DNA of 55,122 nt. Source: an uncultured Oscillospiraceae bacterium (lineage in GTDB: Bacteria > Bacillota > Clostridia > Oscillospirales > Ruminococcaceae). The stretch lies in the NCBI GenBank assembly GCA_934446565.1, contig CAKSEO010000014.1:1-55122 (forward strand), written 5' to 3'. The position numbers were made by a program, and so were the translations under genes. The notes under the pieces were generated by a model, which saw nothing but the letters and a program-made list of their open reading frames with translations, searched no databases and was not told the origin of the DNA. Each line of letters starts with the position of its first letter. Position 1 is the stretch's first letter. Positions 34,114 to 41,509 of this stretch are shown here, piece by piece.

Positions 34114-34137
34114 AAGGGGCTGCTATCGCAGCCCCTT
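34114..34137. terminator. Convergent terminator
   Basis: AAGGGGCTGC / GCAGCCCCTT stem with loop TATC. The T-run (TTTTC) follows on the minus strand, so it serves the DHHW gene best. Confidence 0.8.
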
Positions 34138-34173
34138 AACTATTTTCCAGGCAGGTGGAGGTACTAAAACCGC

Positions 34174-35646
34174 TCAGAATCCCCAATCCGACTGGGTGAG
34201 GAAATTGCTGTAATGCGTTATCGTTGAGGCAGTTGCCGCGTGGAATGCATTGTTCGCAAACAGCACGTCAGTCACTCCGTTTTCCTTGAGGAAATCTACC
34301 GCGTTATGCGTGAAATACCGCATGTCTATCACGATTATCTCGTCAAACGAACCCATTAGATACGGGGGCAGCGCGTTACCGTAGCTGTCCTTGAATATAG
34401 CGAGCTTTCTGCCGGTGCCCGCGTTGGTGCTTACCTTTACTATCTTGGCGTCGCCACCCATGAACGTGCAGTAAGCCATGCCGTTGCCGTCGCCGAATTT
34501 GATGAAGAAGTCCGCATTGTACGGCGCGTTCGCTCCGACGATCTTTCCGCTGTCAAGGATATAGTCGTAGTAGGTCGTGGAATACTCCACCGTTTTCGGC
34601 ACGTAATACACGAAATCCTCCGGGTTATTTTTCAGTACCACGTCCTCCGTGTAGCCGTACATCGTGCCGACGTAATCGTGGACTACCCGCTGCTCGTATT
34701 CCGAGATATCACTGAACGGCACGCCTGCGGTCTCGGCGAAAGCCTGCGCGGCGTAGTAAGCTCCCAGCGGCGCCCAGTGATGGTCGGTGCGCAGGTAGAT
34801 ATCCTCCCGGAGATGCTTTTTCAGTGCGGAGTATGCGTCTACGCCGGTGGCATTTTTCAGCAGGCTGTAAACGTAGTCGATGTTGTCTTTCTGGCTGCCG
34901 CAGTAAACCTTGACGGATTCCGGGCTGTAGAACTCGCAGGAGGTCGGTATGACCATCGTGTAGACGTTCACGCCGTCGCCCAGCGCTTCCTTGTATTTGT
35001 TGACTACCCCGGCGTACTGCTCTCCGACGGAGTAGCTGCCGCCGTACAGCATGAGCGCACGCGTCCCTACTACTGCGATGCCGTTGTTGGTGATAGTTAC
35101 CGCGTCGTCCTCATTTATTACAGGTTCTTCTTCCTCGGTGGGAGCTGACGTGGTCTGCTGCGGCTTGCTGGTCTGGGAGCCCTGCTGGCTGTCGTACGTT
35201 CCTGACTCCGCTTCGTCCGGAGAGGGCTGCGCGTCAGGAGCGGAGGTCTGCTCCGGAGATGAGGTTGACGGCTTGCTGGTTTCGGGCTGGGACGTCTGCG
35301 CTGTGCCTACGTTATGCAGGCGTATGCCGTCCTGGCGGAATCCGCGGAGCTCCCGGAGCTGAGTGGAGAGGTTGGTCACTGCGTCCCTTGCTGGGACTGT
35401 ATCGCTGAACCACTCGGAGACGCCGGCGGTGAACTCCCCGCTGAACCAGCTTTCCGCAGAAAGCTCCGGGAACTTTTTCAGCTCACGCTTTTCGGTTATG
35501 CTTTCCGTGCTGCGCGGGAACACCAGCATCGCGATACCGATGGTCTCGAATGCGGTCAGTATCGTCATGAGGTAAACTATATCGGATATCCTGCGGCGCT
35601 TTGGCACGCGGGGTTCTTTGTATTTCTTTTCAGGCTTGCGTTTCAT
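34174..35646 (-). CDS. DHHW/AlgX-like cell-surface protein
   Basis: 490 residues. A basic N-terminus and one membrane segment (about 23-43) place the rest outside the cell. A Ser/Thr/Pro/Gln low-complexity linker (about 115-175) is inserted before the catalytic part. The SGNH-like domain has YLRTDHHWAPLGAYYAA, the DHHW signature, and IFKDSYGNALPPYL with the expected catalytic serine (KDSYG). Such proteins act with MBOAT enzymes to put acyl groups on surface polymers. The MBOAT gene lies 18 bases upstream in the same run. Confidence 0.88.
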   Translation of the reverse strand: MKRKPEKKYKEPRVPKRRRISDIVYLMTILTAFETIGIAMLVFPRSTESITEKRELKKFPELSAESWFSGEFTAGVSEWFSDTVPARDAVTNLSTQLRELRGFRQDGIRLHNVGTAQTSQPETSKPSTSSPEQTSAPDAQPSPDEAESGTYDSQQGSQTSKPQQTTSAPTEEEEPVINEDDAVTITNNGIAVVGTRALMLYGGSYSVGEQYAGVVNKYKEALGDGVNVYTMVIPTSCEFYSPESVKVYCGSQKDNIDYVYSLLKNATGVDAYSALKKHLREDIYLRTDHHWAPLGAYYAAQAFAETAGVPFSDISEYEQRVVHDYVGTMYGYTEDVVLKNNPEDFVYYVPKTVEYSTTYYDYILDSGKIVGANAPYNADFFIKFGDGNGMAYCTFMGGDAKIVKVSTNAGTGRKLAIFKDSYGNALPPYLMGSFDEIIVIDMRYFTHNAVDFLKENGVTDVLFANNAFHAATASTITHYSNFLTQSDWGF

Positions 35647-35664
35647 TATCCTCTTTCCCCCTTG

Positions 35665-37134
35665 TCAGAATCTGAGGTACAGGAACGGATTGGTAGTGCT
35701 TCCGATGAGCAGCAGCGTGCAGGATACCATCAGAGCCGCTGCGCAGAGCGTTTTCGCTCCGGTCAGCAGGACTTCAGCTCCGGCGCTGCCGTCAAATGCC
35801 GCCCTGTCGTAGAGGCTGCGGATACCCTTGCCTATCGGCAGGCAGCAGATGACTCCCGCGATGAGCAGCCACAGATTTCCGGTCAGCTCGTTCTGTGCGA
35901 CGAGGTCCCAGCCGGACGCTCCGCCGCCGAACAGTATCCCGACGAATTCTCCCAGCCTTGACAGGTCGGTGAAGTAGAATATCACCCAGCCGAAAACGAT
36001 GACGAAAAGGCTGTAGACGTGCAGGAAGAATCCGGGTATCCTGTCCTGTATCCTGATTATCGTGTACTTCTCAAGCATTATTATCGCGCCGAAGTACAGC
36101 CCCCACAGCACGAAATTCCAGCTCGCGCCGTGCCAGAGTCCGGTCAGGAACCACACCACCAGGATATTGAGCGGCTGGTGACGGCGGTTTCCTCCCATGG
36201 GAATGTAGACGTAATCCCGGAAGAAGCTGCCGAGGGAGATGTGCCATCTGCGCCAGAATTCGGTTATCGTGCGGGTGATGTAGGGGTAGTTGAAATTCTC
36301 GTCGAAGTGGAAGCCCATGCAGCGCCCCATTCCTATCGCCATATCGGAATAGCCGGAGAAATCGAAGTATATCTGCATCGTGTAGGCGAGGATGCCGACC
36401 CACGCTCCGCCGGTGGAAAGCGACGCAAGGTCGCCGTCCAGGAACATTGCTGAAAGCTCGCCGAGTTGATTTGCGAGTATCACTTTCTTTCCGAGCCCCA
36501 CCAGGAAGCGGAAAGAACCCTCCGCGAGGTCGTGCATTGAGATTTTCCGGCGGTTTATTTCCGCGGAAATAGTTGAGTACCTGACGATAGGACCGGCGAT
36601 GAGCTGCGGGAACATCGAGATGTACAGCAGCAGAGCCGGGAAGCTCTTTTGCGCGCGGACGGTCCCGCGGTAAACGTCGATGATGTAGGATATCGCCTGG
36701 AACGTGAAAAAGCTTATACCAATGGGCAGGGCAATGCCGGGCTTAGGTATAGGCAGACCTGCGGCGTTCAGTATTCCCACCAGGAAATCAGCATATTTGA
36801 ACACCGCGATGATACCGATATTCAGGATAAGCCCGACGACCAGCGCAGCCTTTGATTTGTGCCTGCCGCCGTCGATGAACACACCAACGACATAGTTCAG
36901 GAAAACGCTGATTATCATCAGCGCGACATATATCGGCTCGCCCCAGGCGTAGAATACCAGCGAAAATATGATAAGCACCGCGTTGGAATACGGGCACTCG
37001 TTGCGCACCCTTACATGATCGCCGTACTCCTCCAGCCTGCGCATCCTGGAATGGTCGCCGCACCGCCCCAGCGCGTAGCATATCGCAGCCGCAGGCAGGA
37101 ACACATATATAAAGAACAAGTCTGAAAAGACCAT
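35665..37134 (-). CDS. MBOAT-family O-acyltransferase (AlgI/DltB-like)
   Basis: Polytopic membrane enzyme, 489 residues from the start at 37134 (MVFSDLFFIYVFLP, ribosome site GGAGGG). Landmarks are FFTFQAISYIIDVYRG, FPQLIAGPIVRYSTI, YFDFSGYSDMAIGMGRCMGF, FWRRWHISLGSFFRDYVYIPMGG and the catalytic histidine region LTGLWHGASWNFVLWG. With the DHHW partner it probably acylates (often acetylates) a surface polysaccharide or related polymer. Confidence 0.95.
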   Translation of the reverse strand: MVFSDLFFIYVFLPAAAICYALGRCGDHSRMRRLEEYGDHVRVRNECPYSNAVLIIFSLVFYAWGEPIYVALMIISVFLNYVVGVFIDGGRHKSKAALVVGLILNIGIIAVFKYADFLVGILNAAGLPIPKPGIALPIGISFFTFQAISYIIDVYRGTVRAQKSFPALLLYISMFPQLIAGPIVRYSTISAEINRRKISMHDLAEGSFRFLVGLGKKVILANQLGELSAMFLDGDLASLSTGGAWVGILAYTMQIYFDFSGYSDMAIGMGRCMGFHFDENFNYPYITRTITEFWRRWHISLGSFFRDYVYIPMGGNRRHQPLNILVVWFLTGLWHGASWNFVLWGLYFGAIIMLEKYTIIRIQDRIPGFFLHVYSLFVIVFGWVIFYFTDLSRLGEFVGILFGGGASGWDLVAQNELTGNLWLLIAGVICCLPIGKGIRSLYDRAAFDGSAGAEVLLTGAKTLCAAALMVSCTLLLIGSTTNPFLYLRF

Positions 37135-37209
37135 GTAGCCCTCCGTTATTTTTGTCTGTAGCAGCACGCAGCGCCTGCCGCGCACTATTCCCCAATTATA
37201 TCCATTATA

Positions 37210-37238
37210 ATTATAACACTGCAAAAATAGTATGTCAA
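37210..37238 (-). promoter_or_regulatory. Consensus promoter of the MBOAT-DHHW operon
   Basis: Minus strand: TTGACA (37238-37233), 17 bases, TATAAT (37215-37210) with TGt before it. Confidence 0.88.
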
Positions 37239-37254
37239 TAGCTGACGAAAAATA

Positions 37255-37283
37255 AAACACCGCAGCGGAAAGCTGCGGTGTTT
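37255..37283 (-). terminator. Terminator after the SHOCT-like gene
   Basis: AAACACCGCAGC / GCTGCGGTGTTT stem; on the minus strand it runs into TTTTATTTTT. Confidence 0.9.
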
Positions 37284-37305
37284 GCTGTCTGTCAGGGCTT
37301 ATGCC

Positions 37306-37710
37306 TTACTCTGCTTCTGAGGTAGTGCGCTTTGCCATTTCGTTGTTGTATTCGAGCTGGGTTATCTCGCCCTTTCTCAGGAGCTCGCTGAGCTGGTCGT
37401 CAGTATAGCTGTAGAGTTCGCTGGAGTCGATAGTTTCGCTGTCGGAGCTATCGGATACGAGCTCTGTGGCTGCCTGCGCTACTGCGTTTTCGGTCTGGTC
37501 TTTCGCGCCGTTTTCGGTAGCAGTGTTATCGTTTTCTGTTTTCGCGAGGTACTGAACTGCGCTTTCGCTGAGGTCCAGCGTATCGTAATTCTTCGCTGTC
37601 TGTTCGGTTTTTGCTGCGGTCTTTTCGGAGGTCTTATTGACCCCTGTCATTTTTGCGCTGCTGAGCGTTGCACTTTTCTGAGCGGCGCTCGTGTCAATGG
37701 TGATGTTCAT
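37306..37710 (-). CDS. Unknown small protein with SHOCT-like C-terminus
   Basis: 134 residues, no signal peptide, no cysteine. The first 95 residues are polar and low in complexity (Thr, Ala, Lys, Ser, Asn), with a short conserved-looking LDLSESAVQYLA. The C-terminal 30 residues (YTDDQLSELLRKGEITQLEYNNEM) resemble the SHOCT short helical module. Function not recognised. It is preceded on the minus strand by marR with a 66-base gap, has AAAGGAG as ribosome site and its own terminator. Confidence 0.6.
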   Translation of the reverse strand: MNITIDTSAAQKSATLSSAKMTGVNKTSEKTAAKTEQTAKNYDTLDLSESAVQYLAKTENDNTATENGAKDQTENAVAQAATELVSDSSDSETIDSSELYSYTDDQLSELLRKGEITQLEYNNEMAKRTTSEAE

Positions 37711-37776
37711 ATTATGCTCCTTTGCTGCCTGACAGACAGGCTCTATGCTTTACAGGTCGCCCTGAGTAAGCACATT

Positions 37777-38211
37777 TCAGCTTTCCGGCTGTTCCGACAC
37801 ATTTTTCAGCACCGCTTCAAGAAGCTTCTGGAGCGTATCCGCCTGCTCCGGGGAGAGCCCGGAAACTATCCGGCGTTCCTGCGCGGATATCAGTCCGGTC
37901 AGTTTTGCGCCCGCTGTCGCTGCCTTTTCGGTCAGGCTCACCAGCTTCCCGCGGCGATCGCCGGGGTCCTCGCGGCTGGTCAGCAGCCCTTTCTGCTCCA
38001 TGCGCGACAGGGTCCCTGTCACCGTCGGATGCGTTACGCCGAGGTACTGCGCTATCTGCTTTTGAGCGACCTCTCCGCCGCAGTGGGCGATGTACCCTAT
38101 GATACGCCCCTGCGCGAAAGTCACCCCGCAGCACTCCATATCGCTGTCCGCACGCTGCTTTATCTGCTCGTTTATCTGCTTGATGAGGTATCCTATGTGC
38201 CTTTCAGCCAT
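37777..38211 (-). CDS. MarR-family transcriptional regulator
   Basis: 144-residue winged-helix dimer. CGVTFAQGRIIGYIAHCGGEVAQKQIAQYLG, read in parts, gives the first helices. The recognition region is THPTVTGTLSRMEQKGLLTS and the wing DPGDRRGKLVSLTEKA. MarR proteins usually repress a divergent or neighbouring gene; the TetR-led cluster diverges from it over a 200-base region with an inverted repeat. Confidence 0.92.
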   Translation of the reverse strand: MAERHIGYLIKQINEQIKQRADSDMECCGVTFAQGRIIGYIAHCGGEVAQKQIAQYLGVTHPTVTGTLSRMEQKGLLTSREDPGDRRGKLVSLTEKAATAGAKLTGLISAQERRIVSGLSPEQADTLQKLLEAVLKNVSEQPES

Positions 38212-38285
38212 TTTTTCAGACCGCCCTTTTCTGAGACGTTACCGCAAAATGTCCGGTATCGCCGTAATTACTTAGCCTGCTACAT

Positions 38286-38314
38286 ATTATATCACCTTGT
38301 CATTGATTTGTCAA
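38286..38314 (-). promoter_or_regulatory. Consensus promoter of marR
   Basis: Minus strand: TTGACA (38314-38309), 17 bases, TATAAT (38291-38286) with TGa before it. Confidence 0.85.
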
Positions 38315-38348
38315 TATATAGTTAGCTTTGCTCACAGGTAACTATATA
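38315..38348. promoter_or_regulatory. Inverted repeat operator between marR and tetR
   Basis: TATATAGTTA (38315-38324) and its perfect complement TAACTATATA (38339-38348), 14 bases apart, lie directly between the two divergent promoters. A smaller palindrome CTAAT-N3-ATTAG (38364-38376) lies in the tetR promoter spacer. Confidence 0.65.
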
Positions 38349-38354
38349 AAGTAC

Positions 38355-38383
38355 TTGACAAAACTAATCCTATTAGCTATAAT
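38355..38383 (+). promoter_or_regulatory. Consensus promoter of the tetR cluster
   Basis: TTGACA (38355-38360), 17 bases, TATAAT (38378-38383). Confidence 0.88.
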
Positions 38384-38411
38384 GCTATTATACATAGTCA
38401 GGAGGTGCACA

Positions 38412-39005
38412 ATGGCAAAAGCAGGGCTTAACATGGAAACAGTCGTAAAAACCGCCGCCCGTGTTGCGAACGAAAAGGGACTGGACGCGCTCTCGATGAA
38501 ACTGCTCGCGGAGGAGCTGGGGATACAGCCGCCGTCGCTGTATAATCATGTCGGCAGCCTTGACGAGCTAAAGCGGGAGCTCATGCTCTCCGGATGGCGG
38601 GAGCTGGAGCAGAGGATGCTCCGGTCCGCGGCGGGGATAGGAGGCTGGGAGGCGTTCCGCGCAATGTGCCGGGAATTTTACAGCTTCGCGGTGGAAAACC
38701 GGGGAGTATTCAACGCGATGCTGTGGTACAACAAGTATTCCGACAGCAGTTCGATGTCGGCGACGGAGGAGCTGTTCACCTATTTCTACCGCACGATGGC
38801 GGGGCTTAGTATCACCCGGGATACTTCCGAGCACCTGATACGGACGATACGCGGCTTTCTTGAGGGGTTCGCGCTGCTGGTGAACAACGGCGCGTTCGGA
38901 CATTCCGCGAGCGTCGATGAGAGCTTTGAGCTTTCGCTTGACGTGCTCATTGCGGGCATGAAAACACTGAAGGAGCATGGATCACGTGGAGATAACGATA
39001 CTTGA
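38412..39005 (+). CDS. TetR-family regulator
   Basis: 197 residues from ATG 38412 (ribosome site CAGGAGGTG). The N-terminal helix-turn-helix reads DALSMKLLAEELGIQPPSLYNHVGSLDEL in two parts, and the ligand domain is of the WHG/TetR_C type (FYSFAVENRGVFNAMLWY). It heads the run tetR-GNAT-P-loop-DUF819 and overlaps the GNAT gene by 29 bases. Confidence 0.9.
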   Translation: MAKAGLNMETVVKTAARVANEKGLDALSMKLLAEELGIQPPSLYNHVGSLDELKRELMLSGWRELEQRMLRSAAGIGGWEAFRAMCREFYSFAVENRGVFNAMLWYNKYSDSSSMSATEELFTYFYRTMAGLSITRDTSEHLIRTIRGFLEGFALLVNNGAFGHSASVDESFELSLDVLIAGMKTLKEHGSRGDNDT

Positions 39006-39396
39006 AAACCAATTAACTCCGGAGGAGTTCACGGCTCTGTACACTGCGGTCGGCTGGACTCCGCCCTGCAAGGAGCAGGTAAGGCAGGCTCTGGAAAACA
39101 GCCTTGCGGTATTCACGGCGGTCGCAGGGAACGCCACAGTTGGAATGGCAAGACTGACCGGAGACGGCGCGATGACGTTCCTGTTAAAGGATGTTGCTGT
39201 CGCGCCTGAAGCCCAGGGCATTGGCGTTGGGAGACTGCTGGTATCCGTCGCGGAGGAGTACGTCCGCGGAAGCCTGAAATGCGGCTGGGCGGCGTCGCTG
39301 GAGCTGCTGAGCGCGCCGGGAAAAGATGGGTTTTACGAGAAACTCGGATTTCGCGGCGGCCGTGGGACAGGCATGCTGAAAATGATAAGGAGATGA
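38977..39396 (+). CDS. GNAT-family N-acetyltransferase
   Basis: 139 residues. The acetyl-CoA site is DVAVAPEAQGIGVGRLLV, followed by FYEKLGFRGG, typical of small GNATs of the YitI/ElaA-like size. The start ATG at 38977 lies inside the end of tetR with no clear gap; the next in-frame starts would cut into the fold. Substrate unknown. Confidence 0.85.
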   Translation: MDHVEITILENQLTPEEFTALYTAVGWTPPCKEQVRQALENSLAVFTAVAGNATVGMARLTGDGAMTFLLKDVAVAPEAQGIGVGRLLVSVAEEYVRGSLKCGWAASLELLSAPGKDGFYEKLGFRGGRGTGMLKMIRR

Positions 39397-39400
39397 TGTC

Positions 39401-40189
39401 ATGAGTGCGAAATTGTACATTGTCGAGGGGCTTCCGTGCTCCGGAAAGAGCACTACCGCGCGTTACATAGCCGGGAAAGTCGGCGGACGTTTTTTTGACG
39501 AGGACTGCGCGGAGCACCCGGCGGACTACACGTTCCACGCGTTCATTCCGGACGGCGCGGGCGGGTTTACCGCTGCGGAAGTTGAGGAGTTGCGGGAAAA
39601 GGGGGCGCCGCAGCCGGGCGGGGTCGTTGTACCGCTCAGCGGGGTTTCCGGCGAGCTTTTCGACAAGGCGCTGAGGTTCAAAATATACGATTTCCTGGAC
39701 TGGCAGACGGAGCGTCCGGTAATGCTGGAGAAGTGGCGGAGATTTGCTTCCGGCGCCGACGGAACGTATGTTTTCAATTGCGTGCTCATGCAGAATCCCA
39801 TGTGCGAAACCATGATGAGATCCGGAATGCCGTCCGGGCAGTCGCTGGAGTTCATACGGGATATCTGCGCGGAGATACAGCCGCTCGACCCGGTGGTGAT
39901 ATACCTTAAAACCACCGACCCGGCGGCGCTTGTAAGAGCCGCGCTTCCGGAGCGCGGAAATGACTGGCTGAACGCCGTTATAGACTACCACTGCAACGGA
40001 GCCTACGGAAGATCCTGCGGGCTGACCGGCTTTGACGGCTACATCGCGGCTTTGCGGGAGCGCCAGCGCCGCGAGCTGGAAATGCTGCCGCAGCTCCCTG
40101 TCAGGTCGTTCGTGTTGGAAGACCCGCAGCTTGACTGGCAGGCTGCTTACCGTAAAATCGACGATTTTATCAAACAAAATCTGTCATGA
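39401..40189 (+). CDS. P-loop kinase-like protein of unknown function
   Basis: 262 residues. YIVEGLPCSGKSTTARYIA holds a Walker A motif (GLPCSGKST, 10-18) in the style of small nucleotide or nucleoside kinases (AAA_33/zeta-toxin-like fold group). FDEDCAEHPADY follows, possibly a metal or substrate site, and VVIYLKTTDP is a candidate core strand. No further motif allows a named function. The gene starts four bases after the GNAT stop with AAGGAG, so it is part of the tetR run. Confidence 0.68.
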   Translation: MSAKLYIVEGLPCSGKSTTARYIAGKVGGRFFDEDCAEHPADYTFHAFIPDGAGGFTAAEVEELREKGAPQPGGVVVPLSGVSGELFDKALRFKIYDFLDWQTERPVMLEKWRRFASGADGTYVFNCVLMQNPMCETMMRSGMPSGQSLEFIRDICAEIQPLDPVVIYLKTTDPAALVRAALPERGNDWLNAVIDYHCNGAYGRSCGLTGFDGYIAALRERQRRELEMLPQLPVRSFVLEDPQLDWQAAYRKIDDFIKQNLS

Positions 40190-40249
40190 ATCCCGGCGCG
40201 TATTATTCCGTTCAGGCTGGAGATAATACAGCCGTAAGGAGTGATAGGT

Positions 40250-41425
40250 GTGATAACAGACAACTTCACCTACATAGCCGTGCTGATTTTTGCTGCGGCT
40301 GTGCTGGTATGCCTGCCGCGGCTTATAAAGGGAAACGCCGCGCAGAAATTCTTCAGTTTTGCGCCGCCGGTGGTGCTTATCTATCTCGGGCTGATGGCGC
40401 TGTGCACCCTCGGAGCGTGGGATCTTCCGGCGACCTCTGCGGCGTATTCCGGCCTGAAAAATCCGCTGCTTTACGCTATGCTGTTCATCATGCTTCTGCG
40501 CTGCGACCTGCGGAAAATACTGCGGCTGGGTCCGAAAATGCTCCTCGGGTTCCTTGCGGCTACGGTTTCGATAAGTCTCGGGTTCGTGGTGTCGTTCGCG
40601 ATAATGCGCGGAGCGCTGGGAGACGGAGCGTGGAAGTCCCTGGGGGCGCTCTGCGGAAGCTGGATGGGCGGCGGGGGAAACATGCTGGCTATCCAGGCGG
40701 CGCTGGATATTGACGAGTCTGCGATGGCTTACGCGCTGGTGATGGACTCCATCTGCGGGACTCTCTATATAATGTTCCTGCTGTGGGCTATAGGATTCTC
40801 AGGTAAGTTCAACAGGTGGACAGGCGCGGATACTTCCGCGATAGACGCCGTGGGAGCGGCGATCGGGCAGGAGAGCGCGTCGGATACCAGGCAGCTTTCC
40901 TGGCAGAATATACTGCTGCTGACGGGAGCGGGGCTGCTGGTTTCCGCCGTATGTACGGAGCTCGGCGGAATGGTCGGCGGTGCGCTGCCGTTTTTCGACA
41001 AGGCTACCTGGACAGTGCTAATAATTACGGTGCTCGGGGTACTGCTTGCGATGACGCCGTTCGGGAAACTCCGCGGCACGGAGGAAGTGTCGAATGTTCT
41101 GCTGTATATCGTCATCGCGCTGATAGCGTCGCGAGCCGACCTGCGGGGTATCGGGAACGCTCCGGCGTGGCTTGCGGCGGGGCTGTTGATACTGGCGATA
41201 CATGCCGGGATAATGCTGCTGCTAGCAAAGCTGTTCCGGCTGGATATATTCACCTGTGCGGTGGCGTCGCTTGCTAATATCGGAGGAACTGCGACCGCGC
41301 CGGTCCTTGCGGGGACCTATAGCAGCGCGCTGGTGCCGGTGGGGATAATCATGGCGCTGCTGGGTTACGTTGTCGGAACGGGCGGAGGACTTCTTACCGC
41401 GCAGCTCATGAGTATGCTGGCGTGA
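40250..41425 (+). CDS. DUF819 family membrane protein
   Basis: 391 residues, ten or more hydrophobic segments. The GTG at 40250 is preferred over GTG 40241 because AAGGA (40236-40240) then has a normal nine-base gap. SLGALCGSWMGGGGNMLAIQAAL and the later ASLANIGGTATAPVLAG are the repeated DUF819 (YjcL-like) motifs. It is probably a transporter, substrate unknown. Confidence 0.85.
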   Translation: MITDNFTYIAVLIFAAAVLVCLPRLIKGNAAQKFFSFAPPVVLIYLGLMALCTLGAWDLPATSAAYSGLKNPLLYAMLFIMLLRCDLRKILRLGPKMLLGFLAATVSISLGFVVSFAIMRGALGDGAWKSLGALCGSWMGGGGNMLAIQAALDIDESAMAYALVMDSICGTLYIMFLLWAIGFSGKFNRWTGADTSAIDAVGAAIGQESASDTRQLSWQNILLLTGAGLLVSAVCTELGGMVGGALPFFDKATWTVLIITVLGVLLAMTPFGKLRGTEEVSNVLLYIVIALIASRADLRGIGNAPAWLAAGLLILAIHAGIMLLLAKLFRLDIFTCAVASLANIGGTATAPVLAGTYSSALVPVGIIMALLGYVVGTGGGLLTAQLMSMLA

Positions 41426-41440
41426 TATCCGGAGGAAAAA

Positions 41441-41472
41441 CAGGCGTCACTAAATGCGTGACGCCTGTTTTT
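41441..41472. terminator. Convergent terminator
   Basis: CAGGCGTCAC / GTGACGCCTG stem (41441-41450, 41458-41467), then TTTTTA. Confidence 0.92.
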
Positions 41473-41509
41473 ATTTACTTGTAATTTACAGGTTTCTGAA
41501 TAAGCTTGG

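Noticed and set aside
37306..41425. Toxin-antitoxin or phage-defence island
   Set aside because: Regulators, GNAT and a P-loop protein occur together but no nuclease, toxin pair, integrase or tRNA attachment site is visible.
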